Below, piece by piece: positions 1 through 8,033 of a stretch of 64,000 nt of DNA. Position 1 is the stretch's first letter. Each line of letters starts with the position of its first letter. This DNA comes from Atlantibacter subterraneus. GTDB taxonomy: Bacteria; Pseudomonadota; Gammaproteobacteria; Enterobacterales; Enterobacteriaceae. Location of the stretch: positions 124,001 through 188,000 of the forward strand of contig NZ_VLPS01000008.1 in assembly GCF_007570865.1 (NCBI RefSeq). Reading direction: 5' to 3'. The notes below the pieces were generated by a model that was given only the letters and a program-made list of their open reading frames with translations, did no database searches and was not told where the DNA came from. The position numbers and the translations under genes were made by a program.

Positions 1-1
1 C

Positions 2-325
2 CAGAAAAACCTCGCGACGCTAAAGGCCGCCCACGGCAAGGTGGTCAACACCAATACCCTGAACTACCTTAATCAAACCGGTACGCCGCACGACATCGTG
101 TTTATTGATCCGCCATTTCGCAAGGGGTTACTCGACGAAACATTAAGCCTGCTGGAGAAAAACGGCTGGCTGGCAGACGGCGCGTTAATCTACGTCGAAA
201 GCGAAGTAGAGAACGGCATGCCGCCGGTTCCGGCAAGCTGGCAGCTGCATCGGGAAAAAGTGGCGGGCCAGGTGGCCTATCGCCTCTATTTACGTGAAAC
301 GCAAGGAGCGGAACATGCTGATTAA
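2..325 (+). CDS. rsmD: 16S rRNA m2G966 methyltransferase RsmD, C-terminal part
   Basis: The reading frame is open from the window edge and its beginning lies upstream of the window. RsmD methylates N2 of G966 in 16S rRNA using S-adenosylmethionine. The fragment carries the family's catalytic DPPF motif (IDPPFRKG, near base 107) followed by a C-terminal stretch very close to E. coli RsmD (YVESEVENG, REKVAGQVAYRLY). The stop overlaps the start of yhhL by 11 bases, the same order as in E. coli. Identity is secure; only the N-terminal half is missing. Confidence 0.93.
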   Translation, partial: QKNLATLKAAHGKVVNTNTLNYLNQTGTPHDIVFIDPPFRKGLLDETLSLLEKNGWLADGALIYVESEVENGMPPVPASWQLHREKVAGQVAYRLYLRETQGAEHAD

Positions 326-581
326 CCTGGGACGTCTGTTAATGCTGTGCGTGTGGGGGTTTTTGATCCTGAATCTGATCCAGCCTTTCCCGCGTCCGCT
401 GAACATTTTCGTCAACGTGGCACTGGTGTTTATGGTCCTGATGCACGGCTTACAGCTGGCGATGCTGAAAGCCACCCAGCCCAAAAACGCGCCGCCGATG
501 GGTAAACCGGAACAGATCCGCATCTTTCTGTTTGGCGTATTCGAACTGCTGGCGTGGCAGAAAAAGCAAAAGTTGAAATAA
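315..581 (+). CDS. yhhL: Small inner-membrane protein YhhL (DUF1145)
   Basis: An 88-residue protein with two hydrophobic segments (about residues 5-25 and 30-52) and a basic C-terminus ending in KKQKLK. It resembles E. coli YhhL, including the PRPLNIF and VFMVLMHGLQLA stretches. The start inside the rsmD 3' end is chosen because it begins the conserved protein and follows GGAG in the rsmD tail. It is probably cotranscribed with rsmD. The function is unknown in E. coli, and nothing here adds to it. Confidence 0.88.
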   Translation: MLINLGRLLMLCVWGFLILNLIQPFPRPLNIFVNVALVFMVLMHGLQLAMLKATQPKNAPPMGKPEQIRIFLFGVFELLAWQKKQKLK

Positions 582-598
582 TGCTGGCGCAGGCGCGG

Positions 599-958
599 CT
601 ACGGCTGCGCCTCAAAACGCACAAAGCGTGTGCCCTGATACACCAGCATCCCTTTCTCCCCCACCGTGAGCTGATGATATTCCGCCGCCTGTAGCCGGAA
701 AGTCATTTCCATCCCGCCCTGTAACGGCTTAAAGCTGGCTTCATAACGCATCGTCTCGCCCGCAGGCGTAACTTCGCGCTGGCGCGAGCGGCGGTCATTG
801 GCGGGCTTTTCTCGCTTGTTAGTGATGACGACCTGTTTTTGCAACTGCGGCGCAGCATCATTACTGGCGTTCTCCCGTCGCTGTTGCATAAAGCGAAAAG
901 AGGCAGCAACGACGATTATCGCCATGATAATTATAAGGAAAAACGGAACCTTACTCAT
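599..958 (-). CDS. yhhM: DUF2500 membrane-anchored protein YhhM
   Basis: A 119-residue protein with one N-terminal membrane segment (about residues 4-22) followed by a soluble domain. It matches E. coli YhhM in length and in motifs such as FRFMQQRRE, NKREKPANDRRSRQ and MRYEASFKP. The start at 958 is preferred over upstream in-frame codons because it gives the family length and begins MSK. The gene faces yhhL tail to tail and is divergent from yhhN. Function is not known. Confidence 0.88.
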   Translation of the reverse strand: MSKVPFFLIIIMAIIVVAASFRFMQQRRENASNDAAPQLQKQVVITNKREKPANDRRSRQREVTPAGETMRYEASFKPLQGGMEMTFRLQAAEYHQLTVGEKGMLVYQGTRFVRFEAQP

Positions 959-1099
959 AACGGTACTCTTATCAATAACACGCTTTTTAGAATACTCTGG
1001 CCTGATAAGCATTGTCATCTGCCCCGGCGGGACACTAGACTGAAAGACAGAGCCGTGCACAATGGGTGCGCGTTACAATAACTGAATCAGGGACTTATC

Positions 1100-1726
1100 A
1101 TGCTTTGGTCGTTTATTGCTGTCTGTTTTTCCGCCTGGCTGTATGTGGATGCCTCCTATCGCGGCCCGGTCTGGCAACGCTGGGTATTTAAACCCGTCAC
1201 ATTATTACTGTTACTGCTGCTGGCCTGGCAGGCGCCGATGTTTGAAGCGCTGGGCTACCTGGTGGTCGCCGGGCTGCTGGCGACGCTGGTGGGCGATACG
1301 CTGACTTTGCTGCCGCGTGAACGCCTGCTGTACGCTATCGGCGCGTTTTTCCTGTCCCATTTGCTGTACACCATTTACTTCGCCAGCCAGATGACCCTGT
1401 CGTTCTACTGGCCGTTGCCGCTGGCACTGGTGGTGATTGGCGTGGCGCTGATTGCTGTGATCTGGACGCGGCTTGAAGAGCTGCGCTGGCCGATTTGCAC
1501 TTTTATCGGCATGACGCTGGTGATGGTGTGGCTCGCGGGCGAACTGTGGTTCTTCCGCCCAACCGACACCAGCCTGTCGGCATTTGTCGGCGCGGCGCTG
1601 CTGCTGTTAAGCAACATAGTCTGGCTGGGCAGCCATTACCGCAAGCGCTTCACGGCAGATAACGCCATCGCCTCGGCCTGCTATTTCGCCGGGCATTTCC
1701 TGATTGTGCGTTCGCTGTACCTGTAA
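1100..1726 (+). CDS. yhhN: YhhN/TMEM86-family integral membrane protein
   Basis: A 208-residue, almost wholly hydrophobic protein with about seven to eight membrane segments, the same length as E. coli YhhN. The family includes eukaryotic TMEM86 lysoplasmalogenases; an enzymatic role in bacteria is only inferred from that relationship. It lies between yhhM (divergent) and zntA as in E. coli. The ATG at 1100 follows AGGGACTTATC, an acceptable ribosome site. Confidence 0.88.
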   Translation: MLWSFIAVCFSAWLYVDASYRGPVWQRWVFKPVTLLLLLLLAWQAPMFEALGYLVVAGLLATLVGDTLTLLPRERLLYAIGAFFLSHLLYTIYFASQMTLSFYWPLPLALVVIGVALIAVIWTRLEELRWPICTFIGMTLVMVWLAGELWFFRPTDTSLSAFVGAALLLLSNIVWLGSHYRKRFTADNAIASACYFAGHFLIVRSLYL

Positions 1727-1752
1727 TTTTTGCAGAAAAGTTGATCAATGGC

Positions 1753-1784
1753 TTGACTCTGGAGTCCACTCCAGAGTGTACCCT
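1753..1784 (+). promoter_or_regulatory. ZntR-type promoter/operator of zntA
   Basis: A -35 box TTGACT (1753-1758) and a weak -10 TACCCT (1779-1784) are separated by 20 bases. The long spacer holds an almost perfect palindrome at 1756-1777: ACTCTGGAGT, then CC, then ACTCCAGAGT. Over-long spacers with a central dyad are the hallmark of promoters that MerR-family activators untwist, and the E. coli zntA promoter bound by ZntR has nearly the same sequence. Zn(II), Pb(II) or Cd(II) induction is therefore expected. Confidence 0.87.
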
Positions 1785-1821
1785 TCCGGTAATGAGAAAA
1801 TTATCGTTACCGGAGGATGCC

Positions 1822-4044
1822 ATGACTACCCCAACGCCAGATGGCAAACCTGTTCCCCAGTTTGGTTCGGTTAAATTTAAGCCGCTTGATGCGCAGACGC
1901 CCTGCTGCGCCGACGGGCAATGCAGCCAGCCCGCGCCTCAGCCCGTAACACCCCCTTCTGATGCCACCCATCGCTTTAGCTGGCACGTGCAGGGCATGGA
2001 CTGCGCCGCCTGCGCGCGCAAAGTAGAAAATGCGGCGCGCCAGATTCCCGGCGTCAGCCAGGCGCAGGTGGTGTTCGCTACCGAAAAGTTGCTGGTAGAT
2101 GCCGCCGCCGACGTGCGCGAGCAGGTTGAGCAGGCAATCCGTCAGGCGGGCTATACCCTGTCCGACAGCGATTCCCCAGCGCCCACCGCTTCCCACCCCT
2201 TTGCCTTACGCGACAACCTGCCGCTTATCGGCCTGATCGTGCTGATGGCGCTGAGCTGGGGCGTCGCGCAGTTTAATCCACCGCTGGGCGAAATCGCGTT
2301 TATCGCCACTACCCTGGTTGGCCTGTGGCCCATCGCCCGTCAGGCGTTACGGCTGATGCGCAGCGGCAACCCGTTCGCTATCGAAACCCTGATGAGCGTG
2401 GCGGCCATCGGCGCGCTGTTTATCGGCGCGACCGCCGAGGCCGCGATGGTACTGCTGCTATTTTTGATCGGCGAACGGTTAGAAGGCTGGGCGGCAAACC
2501 GCGCCCGTCAGGGGGTCAGCGCGCTGATAGCGCTGAAGCCGGAAACCGCGACACGTCTCAACGGCGAGCAGCGCGAAACGGTGGCGCTAAGCGCGCTGCG
2601 TCCCGGCGATGTGATTGAAGTGGCGGCGGGCGGCAGGCTGCCTGCGGATGGCAAACTGCTCTCACCTTTTGCCAGCTTTGATGAAAGCGCCCTGACCGGG
2701 GAATCATTGCCAGTGGAACGCAGCCAGGGCGATAGCGTCGCCGCCGGGGCAACCAGCGTTGACCGGCTGGTCAGGCTGGAAGTGATCTCCGAGCCGGGCG
2801 ATAGCGCTATTGACCGGATTTTACGGCTGATTGAAGAAGCCGAAGAGCGCCGCGCGCCTATTGAGCGCTTTATCGACCGCTTCAGTCGGATCTACACGCC
2901 CGCCATCATGCTGTTTGCGCTGCTGGTGGCCGTGCTTCCTCCGCTACTGACTGGTGCGCCATGGCTGCCGTGGATCTATAAGGGACTGACGCTGCTGCTG
3001 ATTGGCTGCCCGTGCGCGCTGGTGATCTCCACGCCAGCGGCCATTACCTCCGGGCTGGCTGCCGCCGCACGGCGCGGCGCGCTGATTAAAGGCGGCGCGG
3101 CGCTGGAACAGCTCGGCCAGATCCGCCAGGTGGCGTTTGATAAAACCGGTACGTTGACGCAGGGCAAACCGCAGGTTACTACCGTTTCTCCGCTGCGAGG
3201 ACTGGACGAAAACGCGCTGTTACGGCTGGCGGCAGCGGTTGAGCAAGGCTCCACGCACCCGCTGGCGCTGGCAATTATCGAACGCTGCACAAATCAGGGG
3301 ATGATCCTGCCCGTAGCAACCAACCAGCGTACCCTGGCGGGTATTGGAATTGAGGCGACGGTTGACGGCGAAACGTATTTGCTCAGCGCGCCGGATAAGC
3401 TCCCCGCCGCCATTCTGGACGAGGCAACCCGGGCCACCATTCAGCAACAGGAAGCCCAGGGCCAGACGGTGGTAGCGCTGGTGCATAACAATCAATTACT
3501 GGGCACGCTGGCGCTGCGCGACACGCTGCGACCCGATGCCAGAGAGGCGGTTCAGCGATTGCAGGGGCTGGGCGTTCAGGGGGTGATCCTCACCGGCGAT
3601 AACCCACGCGCCGCTGCTGCGATTGCTGGCGAACTGGGGCTGAAATTCCGCGCGGGTTTACTGCCTGCCGATAAAGTGGCGGAAGTGGACCGGATGAATC
3701 AACGCGCGCCGCTGGCGATGGTGGGCGACGGGATTAACGATGCTCCGGCGATGAAAGCGGCAACGATCGGCATCGCCATGGGCAGCGGCACCGACGTAGC
3801 GCTGGAAACCGCCGACGCCGCCCTCACCCATAACCGGCTAACGGAACTGGCGGGCATTATCGCCCTTGCCCGCGCGACCCATGCCAATATCCGGCAAAAC
3901 ATCGCTATCGCGCTGGGGTTAAAGGGGCTGTTCCTGGTCACGACGCTGCTCGGCATCACCGGTCTGTGGCTGGCGGTGCTGGCCGATACTGGCGCAACGG
4001 TACTGGTGACCGCCAATGCGTTAAGACTGTTGGGCAGGAAATAA
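1822..4044 (+). CDS. zntA: Zn(II)/Cd(II)/Pb(II)-exporting P1B-type ATPase ZntA
   Basis: A 740-residue heavy-metal pump of the inner membrane. In order it has a Cys-rich N-terminus (CCADGQC), a heavy-metal-associated domain with GMDCAAC, membrane segments, the actuator motif TGES, the membrane metal site CPC (near residue 396), the phosphorylated Asp in DKTGTLT (near residue 440), and the hinge GDGINDAP. The ATG at 1822 is chosen over the upstream in-frame ATG because it follows GGAGGATGCC and matches the E. coli N-terminus. Expression should be controlled by ZntR at the preceding promoter. Its 3' end has been partly copied downstream (4467-4566). Confidence 0.96.
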   Translation: MTTPTPDGKPVPQFGSVKFKPLDAQTPCCADGQCSQPAPQPVTPPSDATHRFSWHVQGMDCAACARKVENAARQIPGVSQAQVVFATEKLLVDAAADVREQVEQAIRQAGYTLSDSDSPAPTASHPFALRDNLPLIGLIVLMALSWGVAQFNPPLGEIAFIATTLVGLWPIARQALRLMRSGNPFAIETLMSVAAIGALFIGATAEAAMVLLLFLIGERLEGWAANRARQGVSALIALKPETATRLNGEQRETVALSALRPGDVIEVAAGGRLPADGKLLSPFASFDESALTGESLPVERSQGDSVAAGATSVDRLVRLEVISEPGDSAIDRILRLIEEAEERRAPIERFIDRFSRIYTPAIMLFALLVAVLPPLLTGAPWLPWIYKGLTLLLIGCPCALVISTPAAITSGLAAAARRGALIKGGAALEQLGQIRQVAFDKTGTLTQGKPQVTTVSPLRGLDENALLRLAAAVEQGSTHPLALAIIERCTNQGMILPVATNQRTLAGIGIEATVDGETYLLSAPDKLPAAILDEATRATIQQQEAQGQTVVALVHNNQLLGTLALRDTLRPDAREAVQRLQGLGVQGVILTGDNPRAAAAIAGELGLKFRAGLLPADKVAEVDRMNQRAPLAMVGDGINDAPAMKAATIGIAMGSGTDVALETADAALTHNRLTELAGIIALARATHANIRQNIAIALGLKGLFLVTTLLGITGLWLAVLADTGATVLVTANALRLLGRK

Positions 4045-4277
4045 ACAGATAATAACCCATGGTTTCTAAAGGACTCTTTCCGTAGGATATTTTCAGCCAG
4101 TTTTACTGGTGAGGCGCAGCGTTGCGGGGGCTTGATCCCTGGCGGCGTAGTCGCTAGATAAAGAAAAACCCCCGCACGTTGTTAGTAATTAAACCAGGCA
4201 ACTAAACGGGGGCCATTCCTTGTCTCGACAACAAGAGAATAGCCGCGAACGGTTGCCATTGCAACGCAGGCGGTTAT

Positions 4278-4370
4278 ATGACGTTCAAACAGGCCTTTTG
4301 GCTTGCGGTCTTAACGTCGATCATCGGGCCGATTGTGGTCGCGCTGATCCGTTATTTCTTCAGCTTCTAA
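4278..4370 (+). CDS. 30-residue hydrophobic peptide, probable type I toxin (copy A)
   Basis: An ATG preceded by GCAGGCGG opens a 30-residue peptide that begins MTFKQAFWLAVLT and ends RYFFSF. It is one membrane-spanning helix with a Gly-Pro in the middle and Lys/Arg near its ends. Size, a central proline in the helix, a long structured 5' leader, a strong terminator and tandem duplication are all typical of type I toxin genes of the Ldr/Fst kind. No recognised family name can be given from memory. The leader contains GCGGGGG (4124-4130) and CCCCCGC (4169-4175), able to pair and hide or expose the start. An antisense RNA is expected but was not located. Confidence 0.6.
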   Translation: MTFKQAFWLAVLTSIIGPIVVALIRYFFSF

Positions 4371-4420
4371 GCTAACCTGGGCGTCACCGCTGCTGTAATG
4401 GCAACATGCGCCCGAACTGG

Positions 4421-4449
4421 CCGCAGGCGTAACAACCTGCGGCTTTTTT
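4421..4449 (+). terminator. Rho-independent terminator of peptide gene A
   Basis: The stem CCGCAGG/CCTGCGG (4421-4427 and 4436-4442) is followed by C and six T residues. It lies 50 bases after the peptide stop and is repeated identically in copy B. Confidence 0.85.
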
Positions 4450-4466
4450 GTATGTAGATAAAAAGC

Positions 4467-4566
4467 CCGGCAAAATATCGCCATCGCGCTGGAGTTAAAG
4501 AAGATGTTTTTGGTCACGACGGTACTGATGACCGCCAGTGCATTAAGGCTGTTGGGCAGGAAATAA
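4467..4566 (+). pseudogene. Duplicated fragment of the zntA 3' end
   Basis: This 100-base stretch matches the last 154 bases of zntA (3891-4044), including the stop codon and the following untranslated bases. An internal 54 bases are missing, between CACGACG and GGTACTG. The loss is a multiple of three, so the tail stays in frame (…ALRLLGRK), but there is no start or promoter of its own. It marks the origin of the neighbouring peptide cassette by tandem duplication. Confidence 0.9.
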
Positions 4567-4799
4567 ACAGATAATAACCCATGGTTTCTAAAGGACGCTT
4601 TCCGTAGGATATTTTCAGCCAGTTTTACTGGTGAGGCGCAACGTTGCGGGGGCTTCTTCCCCGGCGGCGTAGTCGCAGGATAAAGAAAACCCCCGCACGT
4701 TGTTTGGTAATTAAACCTGGCAACATAACGGGGGCGATCCTATCTCTAGACAAGTTAAGGATAGCCGCGAACAGTTGCCATTGCAACGCAGGCGGTTAT

Positions 4800-4892
4800 A
4801 TGACGTTCAAACAGGCCTTTTGGCTTGCGGTCTTAACGTCGATCATCGGGCCGATTGTGGTCGCGCTGATCCGTTATTTCTTCAGCTTCTAA
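4800..4892 (+). CDS. 30-residue hydrophobic peptide, probable type I toxin (copy B)
   Basis: It encodes the same 30 residues as the gene at 4278, from an ATG after GCAGGCGGTTAT. A longer in-frame opening exists upstream (from 4644), but it runs through the structured leader, is not open in copy A, and has no recognisable ribosome site, so the short start is preferred. Features are as for copy A: one hydrophobic helix with central Gly-Pro. Two adjacent identical copies are common for type I toxin loci. Toxicity and antisense control are inferred. Confidence 0.6.
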   Translation: MTFKQAFWLAVLTSIIGPIVVALIRYFFSF

Positions 4893-4942
4893 GCTAACCT
4901 GGGCGTCACCGCTGCTGTGATGGCAACATGCGCCCGAACTGG

Positions 4943-4971
4943 CCGCAGGCGTAACAACCTGCGGCTTTTTT
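4943..4971 (+). terminator. Rho-independent terminator of peptide gene B
   Basis: The stem CCGCAGG/CCTGCGG (4943-4949, 4958-4964) is followed by a run of six T. It is the same as the terminator of copy A. Confidence 0.85.
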
Positions 4972-4981
4972 GTCTGAAGAC

Positions 4982-5008
4982 AAAAAAGCCCGGCAACAGG
5001 GCCGGGCT
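4982..5008 (-). terminator. Terminator of the TRAP transporter operon
   Basis: The stem AGCCCGGC/GCCGGGCT (4987-4994, 5001-5008) is flanked on its left by six A, which read as a U-tract on the minus strand just after the dctM stop. A partial copy of its left arm (4461-4472) marks the duplication junction. Confidence 0.75.
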
Positions 5009-5017
5009 CCAGTCAAA

Positions 5018-6304
5018 TCACATCATTCCCAGTATTTTCGGTAGCCATAGCGATATTGCCGGGACGTAGGTTACCAGCCCCAGCACCACCAGCAGCATGC
5101 CGTAGAATGGCAGCATCGCGCGCACTACTTCTTCAATTTTACGCTTACTCACCGCACTCGCCACAAACAGCACCGAGCCCACCGGCGGGGTAACCAGACC
5201 GATGCCCAGGTTCACCATCATGATCATCCCGAAATGCACCGGGTCGATCCCCAGCATATTGGTCACCGGCAGCAGCACCGGCGTCAGGATCAGGATCAGC
5301 GGTGCCATGTCCATCAGCGTACCTACCAGCAGCAGCATGATGTTCAGGTACATCAGGATGACGTACTTATTATCCGACAGCGAGGTGAAGAATTCGGTAA
5401 TGCGCATCGGCAGCTGCATATAGGTCATCACCGCGCCGAAGGCTGCTGCGAAACCGATAAGGATCATCACGATGGTCACCGTTTTCACGGTACGGAACAT
5501 CAGTTTTGGCAGTTCGCTCCACTTGTAATCGCGGTAGATAAACATGGTCACGAAGAATGACCAGATACAGGCCACCGCCGCCGATTCCGTTGCCGTGAAC
5601 ACCCCGGTGAGAATACCGCCCATGATGATGACCACGGTCATCAGGCCCCACAGCGCGTCGAAGAAAATTTTCAGCGCCTGTTTAAACGGAATGCGCTCGC
5701 CTTTCGGGTAGCCGCGACGGTGGGCGAAGCCCATACACAGCACCATCAGGCTGACGCCCAGCAGCAGCCCCGGCAGAACCCCCGCGATAAACAGCGTGGC
5801 GATTGACACAGTACCGCCCGCCGCCAGCGAGTAAATCACCGAGTTATGGCTCGGCGGGATCAAAATGGCCTGCACCGAGCCGCTGGCGGTAACCGCCGCC
5901 GCGTACTCGCGCGGATAGCCCTTTTTCTCCATTTCCGGGATCATCACGCTGCCGATAGAAGCGGTATCTGCCACCGACGAGCCGGAAATCGCGCCAAAAA
6001 AGGTCGAGGCGACAATATTCACCAGCGACAGCCCGCCGCGAATAAAGCCCACGAAAATATAAGCGAAGTTCACCAGGCGGCGTGCGATACCGCCTTCCGC
6101 CATAATCGCCCCCGCCAGGATAAAGAACGGGATGGCCAGCAGGCTAAATTTGTTCACGCCGCTGGTAATTTGAATCATGATCGCTTCCAGCGGCAGTTCA
6201 ATATACAGCGCGCCAACCACGGCGCTCAGACCCACCGCAAAGGCCACCGGCATGCCGACCGCCAACAATACGCCCAGAGTAAAAAGTAAAACGAACGCGT
6301 CCAT
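5018..6304 (-). CDS. TRAP transporter large permease subunit (DctM)
   Basis: A 428-residue, very hydrophobic protein with about twelve membrane segments. It has the features of DctM permeases: an N-terminal LLAVGMPVAFAVG stretch, the SGSSVADTASIGSVMIPEM region and a C-terminal NLGIGLVTPPVG motif. It forms the transport channel of a sodium-driven, binding-protein-dependent uptake system for organic or sugar acids. It is the last gene of the dctP-dctQ-dctM operon, 10 bases after dctQ. The substrate cannot be told from sequence. E. coli K-12 has no such genes between zntA and tusA. Confidence 0.93.
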   Translation of the reverse strand: MDAFVLLFTLGVLLAVGMPVAFAVGLSAVVGALYIELPLEAIMIQITSGVNKFSLLAIPFFILAGAIMAEGGIARRLVNFAYIFVGFIRGGLSLVNIVASTFFGAISGSSVADTASIGSVMIPEMEKKGYPREYAAAVTASGSVQAILIPPSHNSVIYSLAAGGTVSIATLFIAGVLPGLLLGVSLMVLCMGFAHRRGYPKGERIPFKQALKIFFDALWGLMTVVIIMGGILTGVFTATESAAVACIWSFFVTMFIYRDYKWSELPKLMFRTVKTVTIVMILIGFAAAFGAVMTYMQLPMRITEFFTSLSDNKYVILMYLNIMLLLVGTLMDMAPLILILTPVLLPVTNMLGIDPVHFGMIMMVNLGIGLVTPPVGSVLFVASAVSKRKIEEVVRAMLPFYGMLLVVLGLVTYVPAISLWLPKILGMM

Positions 6305-6314
6305 GAAGCCCCCG

Positions 6315-6824
6315 TTAGCCGTGATTGCCGATAAGCACTACCGGACGATTCTCCTGGGAACCGAACAACAGCCGCTCAATAACGAAAAGAATAATGATCG
6401 CCGAGCCTATCGGCAGCGGCAGGTAGCTTTCCCCGGAGGTCAAAATCGGGAATTCCGCCACCGGCTGCTCCCAGAGCTCTATACACAGCAGGGCGCTGTA
6501 CCAGAACATAATCCCGGAGATGGTCAGCATCAGCAGATCGACCAGCTTTGCGCACAGGCGCTGCATGGCCGGTGGGATACGGTCGATCAGCATGTTGACG
6601 GCGATATGGGAATTGGCGCGATAGCTTACCGCTGCGCCCACAAAGCTGAACGTCACCATGCAAATAATCGCGATGGGCTCCGGCCAGGATTCGCCACGGT
6701 TCAGGACATAGCGGGAAAAGATGCCAATCGGGATGACAATCGTCATCAGCAGCAGCGAAAACCCGGCCACAAACATGGCGAACAGGTACAGGCGATCCAT
6801 CCATTTAACATAGAAAGGGGTCAT
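6315..6824 (-). CDS. TRAP transporter small permease subunit (DctQ)
   Basis: A 169-residue protein with four membrane segments and the DctQ-type pattern IFSRYVLNRGESWPEPIA in the second helix region. Family members pair with DctM in the membrane. It lies between dctP and dctM on the same strand, with short spacers (42 and 10 bases). The proximity of all three subunits supports one operon and one substrate. Confidence 0.92.
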   Translation of the reverse strand: MTPFYVKWMDRLYLFAMFVAGFSLLLMTIVIPIGIFSRYVLNRGESWPEPIAIICMVTFSFVGAAVSYRANSHIAVNMLIDRIPPAMQRLCAKLVDLLMLTISGIMFWYSALLCIELWEQPVAEFPILTSGESYLPLPIGSAIIILFVIERLLFGSQENRPVVLIGNHG

Positions 6825-6866
6825 AAATACTCCGGGAAGATGCGCCGGAGTAACCGGCGCCTGAGA

Positions 6867-7844
6867 TCACTGTACGTCTGCTATCGCTTTCATCAGATCC
6901 TGATGCTTGTCGCCAAACTGGGCGCGCACCGGCTCTGTGGCCTTAACGAAAACGGCTTTATCGATGTCGTGGAACTGAACGCCGCCGGCTTTCATTTTTT
7001 CCAGCGCCTGGGCGTTATAGGCATCCCAGAGTTTGCGCTGTTCCATCTGCGCTTCGCGGGCCAGGGTCAGGATTTTTTGCTGTTGATCGGCGCTGAGTTT
7101 GTCCCATTTCACTTTGGAATAAAGCAGCATTTCCGGGGTGATAAAGTGGCCGCTCAGGGTGTAGTTTTTCGCGACCGGCATATAGTTGTGGGCAATAAAG
7201 GTCGGCGGGTTGTTTTCCGCTCCGTCAATCACGCCGGTTTGCATACCGCTGTACACTTCGCTCACGCCCATGGCAACGGAGTTCGCGCCCATGTCTTTCA
7301 GCGTAGCCAGCGCTACCGGGCTACCCTGAACGCGGATTTTCATCCCTTTCAGATCTTCCGGTTTCACCACCGGTTTTACGGTGATCAGGTTACGGGTACC
7401 GGAGTCCATCCAGCCCAGGAACACCAGTTTCGATTTCGGGTTGTTAGTCAGCTTCTCACCGATCTGTTTGCCGATATCGCCATCAATGACTTTGTGCATA
7501 TGGTCTTCATCACGGAAGACATACGGCAGGGTAAATACTTCGATATCCGGCAGAATAGCGGCAACCGGGGCCATCGAGACGCGAATAATGTCGATAGCGC
7601 CCATTTGCGCCTGCTCGATCATCTGCTTCTCATCGCCCAGTACGCCGCCCGGAAAGACTTTGATTTCGAGATCGCCATTGGTTTGTTGTTTGAGCTTTTC
7701 ACCCATATTTTGCACGGCCACCACGTTGGGATAACCCTGCGGATGAACGTCGGCGGCTTTGATGGTCTGCGCCAGTACGGTTGGTGCAAATAACACGGTG
7801 GAGAGGCACAGCCCGGCTAAAGCCGGTATAAAAGTCTTTTTCAT
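6867..7844 (-). CDS. TRAP transporter periplasmic solute-binding protein (DctP)
   Basis: A 325-residue protein with a signal peptide (KKTFIPALAGLCLSTVLFAPTVLA, cleavage after about residue 25). The mature protein has the DctP fold landmarks: GGVLGDEKQMIEQAQMGAID, LPYVFRD, the Arg of GTRNLI that binds substrate carboxylate, and GVIDGAENNPPTF. This arginine implies a carboxylate ligand, probably a sugar acid or dicarboxylate. It is the first gene of the operon and follows a possible operator at 7901-7912. The actual ligand remains unassigned. Confidence 0.92.
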   Translation of the reverse strand: MKKTFIPALAGLCLSTVLFAPTVLAQTIKAADVHPQGYPNVVAVQNMGEKLKQQTNGDLEIKVFPGGVLGDEKQMIEQAQMGAIDIIRVSMAPVAAILPDIEVFTLPYVFRDEDHMHKVIDGDIGKQIGEKLTNNPKSKLVFLGWMDSGTRNLITVKPVVKPEDLKGMKIRVQGSPVALATLKDMGANSVAMGVSEVYSGMQTGVIDGAENNPPTFIAHNYMPVAKNYTLSGHFITPEMLLYSKVKWDKLSADQQQKILTLAREAQMEQRKLWDAYNAQALEKMKAGGVQFHDIDKAVFVKATEPVRAQFGDKHQDLMKAIADVQ

Positions 7845-7900
7845 CGGGTCAGCTCCAAAGGGTACGGTAGGTAAGAGAGTAAAACACTGTTTTGATTTTC

Positions 7901-7912
7901 AGTTTATAAACT
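7901..7912. promoter_or_regulatory. Perfect 12-base palindrome upstream of the TRAP operon
   Basis: AGTTTATAAACT lies 57 bases upstream of the dctP start, inside a larger imperfect dyad bounded by TTCAG and CTGAA. Its place in the only sizeable promoter space of the operon suggests an operator. No regulator gene for the operon sits nearby, so the binding protein is unknown. Confidence 0.4.
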
Positions 7913-8033
7913 AGCTGAAGCCGGAAAAAGACGCGGTGAAGCGCCTCACAAAAGCGGTAAATAATGAAACGAAGGTTTAAAGAGAATGTACCGGGAGTTC
8001 AGGGCAGAGTCTTATTCCTCTGCGCCCGAGTAA

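Larger units (their letters stand above)
3891..4466. repeat. Tandem duplication, copy A (zntA tail plus small-peptide cassette)
   Basis: The first unit runs from inside the zntA 3' end, through the intergenic cassette with the 30-residue peptide gene and its terminator, to a partial AGCCCGGC hairpin arm. From the zntA stop to the peptide terminator (4042-4443) it aligns with 4564-4965 at a constant offset of 522 bases, with scattered substitutions and no net gap. The junction with copy B sits at CCGGCAA, a short sequence present both inside zntA (3891) and in the downstream terminator (4990), which suggests duplication by short-homology recombination. Confidence 0.88.
4467..4995. repeat. Tandem duplication, copy B
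   Basis: The second unit begins with the shortened zntA tail and repeats the whole leader, peptide gene and terminator of copy A. Substitutions are concentrated in the leader (for example around 4660-4690 and 4735-4760). The peptide-coding part is identical. Structural pairings are kept: CAACGTTGCGGGGG with CCCCCGCACGTTG. Conservation of peptide and pairing, with drift elsewhere, suggests selection on both copies. Confidence 0.88.

Noticed and set aside
4644-4892. An 82-residue version of the second hydrophobic peptide
   Set aside because: The extension reads through the hairpin-rich leader, is not open in copy A, and lacks a ribosome site; only the last 30 residues are shared by both copies.
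6177-7793. A 538-residue open frame on the plus strand across the TRAP genes
   Set aside because: It is the antisense of dctP, dctQ and dctM, with composition rich in His, Arg and Gln that no family shows; typical of GC-rich antisense frames.
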